Source: Micromonosporaceae bacterium | GTDB taxonomy: Bacteria; Actinomycetota; Actinomycetes; Mycobacteriales; Micromonosporaceae | Assembly (NCBI GenBank): GCA_019689695.1 | Contig: JADGHA010000060.1 | Location: 1-13,951 of the forward strand | DNA: 13,951 nt | Reading direction: 5' to 3' | Shown here: piece after piece, positions 12,012 to 13,951 of the stretch | Position numbering within the stretch: position 1 is the first letter of the stretch | Layout: each line of letters opens with the position of its first letter | Position numbers and translations under genes: made by a program | The notes under the pieces: model-generated | Database searches by the model: none | What the model was told of the DNA's origin: nothing | The model's input: the letters and a program-made list of their open reading frames with translations, nothing else

Positions 12012-13034
12012 GTGTCTCGTGTCCTCCGGACGGCGGGGTCTGTGCTTGTCGTATGCCTGCTGGTCGCCGCGTGCACCGGTAGCGATCCGGCACCCGTAGG
12101 TCACGATGAGACAAGCGAGGAGACAAGCGGGCCGCGGCTGCCGAGCCTCTCGGTGCACGGCGCCGGTGAGGGAACGATCTGGCTTCTCGCCGGCCCCGAA
12201 CCGATATCCGCCAACGTCTTCCGGATCGCCGCCGGGACCGGGCAGGTCCGGCAGGTGACCAGTAACCCGAAGGGCCACGGCATCTCGTGGCTGTCCGCGT
12301 CCAAGGCTGGCGTGGTGGTGGCAGACGCCCGCACCGGCACAGACCGCGTTGGCATGCTGAGTCAAACCGGGCAGGTGACGCCCATTCACACCGGAGATCC
12401 GGACACAACCCGCGCCTTCACTCCTGCACTGGCTCCGGACGGCACGGTCGCGTTTGCGCGGGCGGTCTATCCCCGGGAATCCGGCGTGCCGATGGTGCCC
12501 GGCTCCTCCTCGGGATCTGTGGCACCGAGCCCGGGGCGGGTCGCCCCTGTCTGGGAGCTCGTGGTGGCTCCACCCGGATCGGGACCTGTCACCGTCGTGC
12601 ATCATGGCGACACCGACGTGGCGGCGCCGGCGTGGGGACCGGGTATGGCACTTGCCTTCGTCGAGTCGCCAGGCACCCATGATCCGGGCGTACGGCCACA
12701 GGTGCTGATCCAACGCGATAGGTCAGCTCCTGTCGTCAGGTTTGACGTCGCCTTGGACAAGGTTGGATCGCTTGCCTGGGGGCCGCACGAAGCGGTTCCC
12801 CTCGCCGTCACCGACGGCGAACGCGCCACTGTGCTGCTTGATCTCGAGACCCGGACGCAGCGGAGGCTGCCCGCTGGATGGGTCGGGCTGTGCTGGAGCC
12901 CACATGGAAGGCAGCTCCTCGTCGCACGCGGTGCCGACCTCGGCTTGGTCGCGGCCGATAAGCCAACGCAGGTCGTGGAGGTGGGGCGGCTGGACGTAGG
13001 GTCAGCCTTCGGCTGCGGTTGGGTCGGCGAGTAA
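12012..13034 (+). CDS. Secreted lipoprotein with TolB/WD40-like beta-propeller repeats, function unknown
   Basis: A 340-residue protein with a typical lipoprotein signal, MSRVLRTAGSVLVVCLLVAAC, whose lipobox Cys is residue 21. An acidic, Ser/Thr-rich tether follows. The body has repeated short strand clusters ending in phrases such as GKGTI-like turns, ALAPDGTVAFARAV, PAWGPGMALAFVES, SLAWGPHEAVPLAV and LCWSPHGRQLLVARG. These resemble the blade motif of TolB- and WD40-type propellers that read as 'W-SPDG...L'. No enzyme motif was found, and it may serve as an extracytoplasmic binding protein. The GTG at 12012 starts directly in the signal peptide, with a GGGGT ribosome site seven bases upstream. 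No operon partner is evident; the neighbours are separated by some 450 and 300 bases. Confidence 0.8.
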   Translation: MSRVLRTAGSVLVVCLLVAACTGSDPAPVGHDETSEETSGPRLPSLSVHGAGEGTIWLLAGPEPISANVFRIAAGTGQVRQVTSNPKGHGISWLSASKAGVVVADARTGTDRVGMLSQTGQVTPIHTGDPDTTRAFTPALAPDGTVAFARAVYPRESGVPMVPGSSSGSVAPSPGRVAPVWELVVAPPGSGPVTVVHHGDTDVAAPAWGPGMALAFVESPGTHDPGVRPQVLIQRDRSAPVVRFDVALDKVGSLAWGPHEAVPLAVTDGERATVLLDLETRTQRRLPAGWVGLCWSPHGRQLLVARGADLGLVAADKPTQVVEVGRLDVGSAFGCGWVGE

Positions 13035-13331
13035 GCCATAGTGCCTGAGAATCGGGGGCTTGCGGTCGCCCGCGCCGATCGGATGCAACGGCGTGGCTGG
13101 CCAGCACCACATCACACACCTCGTCCTGATGGACTCGCGGGATGGGCCCGGGTACGGCCCCGCTTGGCTGCCGGACCGCTGCCTGGGCGAGGGCGAGTTG
13201 AGGCGGCGAGCCCTCGGATATCGATCAGCGGAAATCACATTTGCGCTAGCATTCGCAGCAGTCGAGTTTGCAGGAGATGTCGTGCGGCGAGGGCCTGGTA
13301 TCCGAACACCTACCGTTCCCCGGCTCGCTCG
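13035..13331. other. Intergenic stretch without a recognised gene
   Basis: Open frames here (such as plus 13060-13335) give peptides with no family features. The stretch contains a palindrome, GCTGGCCAGC, at 13096-13105 and the hairpin listed at 13144-13160. The A/T-richer part at 13220-13275 could hold the promoter of the transporter gene, but no clear boxes are visible. Confidence 0.5.
13144..13160 (+). terminator. Weak candidate terminator after the lipoprotein gene
   Basis: GGGCC-CGGGTAC-GGCCC is a five-pair GC stem with a seven-base loop, extended by an imperfect GCG/CGC outside. It lies about 110 bases past the lipoprotein stop and has no T-tract, so the assignment is tentative. Confidence 0.2.
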
Positions 13332-13951
13332 ATGAGCCCGACAGCACTAGCCCTCGTCGTTGCGGCCGCCTTCTGCCACGCCGGCTGGAACCTCGCGGCA
13401 AAGCGGGCAGGCAACGGTGGTCCCGCGCTGCTATGGCTGGCGACTCTCGCAACGAGCGTGCTGTACCTACCGGTCGTGCTCCTTTCCCGACCACGGGTGA
13501 CCTGGCTGGTCGTCGGCGTGACCGTGGTCAGCGCAGTACTTCACCTCGGCTACTTCCTGCTCCTGCAACGCGGCTACGCCATCGGTGACCTGTCCGTCGT
13601 GTACCCGCTCGCTCGGGGCACCGGACCGCTACTGTCTGTCGCGGTGGCGGTACTGCTGCTCGGCGAACGGCCAGGATGGCTGGCGCTGACCGGGGCTGCG
13701 GCGGTCATCGGCGGCATCCTGATCGTCAGCGGCGGCGGGTTGGGTAGCGCTCAACGACACCACCGGAAGAGCCTGGCGTTCGGCATCGCGACCGGGGCGG
13801 CGATCGCCGCGTATACGGTCTTCGACGCGCACGCGGTCAGCGCTCTGGCCATCGCGCCAGTGCTGTTCGACTGGGGGAACAACACCGCCCGGATGCTGCT
13901 GCTCACGCCGTACGCGGTAAAGAACCTCGACCGGGTACGGCAGGTCTGGCG
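13332..13951 (+). CDS. EamA-family (drug/metabolite transporter superfamily) membrane protein, 3' partial
   Basis: 206 residues are visible before the window ends with the frame open. The start MSPTALALVVAAFCHAGWNLAAKR is typical of EamA proteins, with the conserved small Trp-Asn-Lys motif WNLAAKR at about residues 18-24. Hydrophobic helices follow to residue ~130, including RGYAIGDLSVVYPLARGTGP, the conserved end of the first EamA repeat, and LLLGERPGWLALTGAAAVIG. A basic loop at about 138-147 separates the two halves, and a second repeat begins with LAFGIATGAAIAAYTVFDAH. The family exports amino acids, metabolites or drugs; the substrate is unknown. The ATG at 13332 has no clear ribosome site, but no alternative start keeps the homology. 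Confidence 0.9.
   Translation, partial: MSPTALALVVAAAFCHAGWNLAAKRAGNGGPALLWLATLATSVLYLPVVLLSRPRVTWLVVGVTVVSAVLHLGYFLLLQRGYAIGDLSVVYPLARGTGPLLSVAVAVLLLGERPGWLALTGAAAVIGGILIVSGGGLGSAQRHHRKSLAFGIATGAAIAAYTVFDAHAVSALAIAPVLFDWGNNTARMLLLTPYAVKNLDRVRQVW

Noticed and set aside
13060..13335. 91-codon plus-strand frame before the transporter
   Set aside because: No family features and poor codon bias; overlaps the transporter start by only a few bases in another frame.

Overview
The window is high-GC DNA with strong third-position G/C bias, GTG starts, lipoprotein signal peptides and dense ECF sigma factors. This points to an actinomycete. The linker-CBM2 fragment, the SigG/SigJ-like sigma factors and the general gene style would fit Micromonosporaceae or a relative, but the family assignment is inference. 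No tRNA, rRNA, CRISPR array, transposase or integrase was seen. The first ~46 bases are low-complexity G/C runs and are probably not trustworthy.

Layout, left to right. (1) A 5'-truncated ECF42-type sigma factor with a TPR-like C-terminal half, then a ten-helix-type acyltransferase-3 membrane protein. The acyltransferase has short tandem duplications at both its leader and its stop codon. (2) A compact three-gene operon at 2786-4424: a four-helix membrane protein, a 77-residue XRE-type DNA-binding protein and a zinc-less quinone-reductase-like oxidoreductase. Each gene overlaps the next. Two inverted repeats of identical geometry sit upstream and are the likely operators. (3) A reverse-strand lipoprotein with seven kelch repeats, abutting a headless fragment of a secreted glycoside hydrolase (Pro/Ser/Thr linker plus CBM2) whose catalytic part is missing. 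(4) A sigma block at 5991-9085: ECF41 (SigJ-like) and an alpha/beta hydrolase on the minus strand, divergent from an ECF56 (SigG-like) factor on the plus strand. The 3' end of the ECF56 gene overlaps a STAS-domain gene tail to tail by about 108 bases. (5) A minus-strand VOC protein and aldo/keto reductase, divergent from a TetR regulator. Their shared region holds two perfect copies of GGTACG-N3-CGTACC, 60 bp centre to centre. (6) A sparse stretch with a degraded membrane-protein remnant, a second secreted propeller-like lipoprotein, and an EamA-type transporter cut by the right edge.

The common theme is small-molecule redox or detoxification enzymes paired with one-component regulators, plus three ECF sigma factors that each carry their own C-terminal domain. 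No anti-sigma factor gene was recognised. The module most worth following up is the membrane protein/XRE/oxidoreductase operon with its paired operators. The cleanest regulatory prediction is the TetR/aldo-keto reductase pair with its twin palindromes. Most individual genes belong to known families, and I do not claim a wholly new system.
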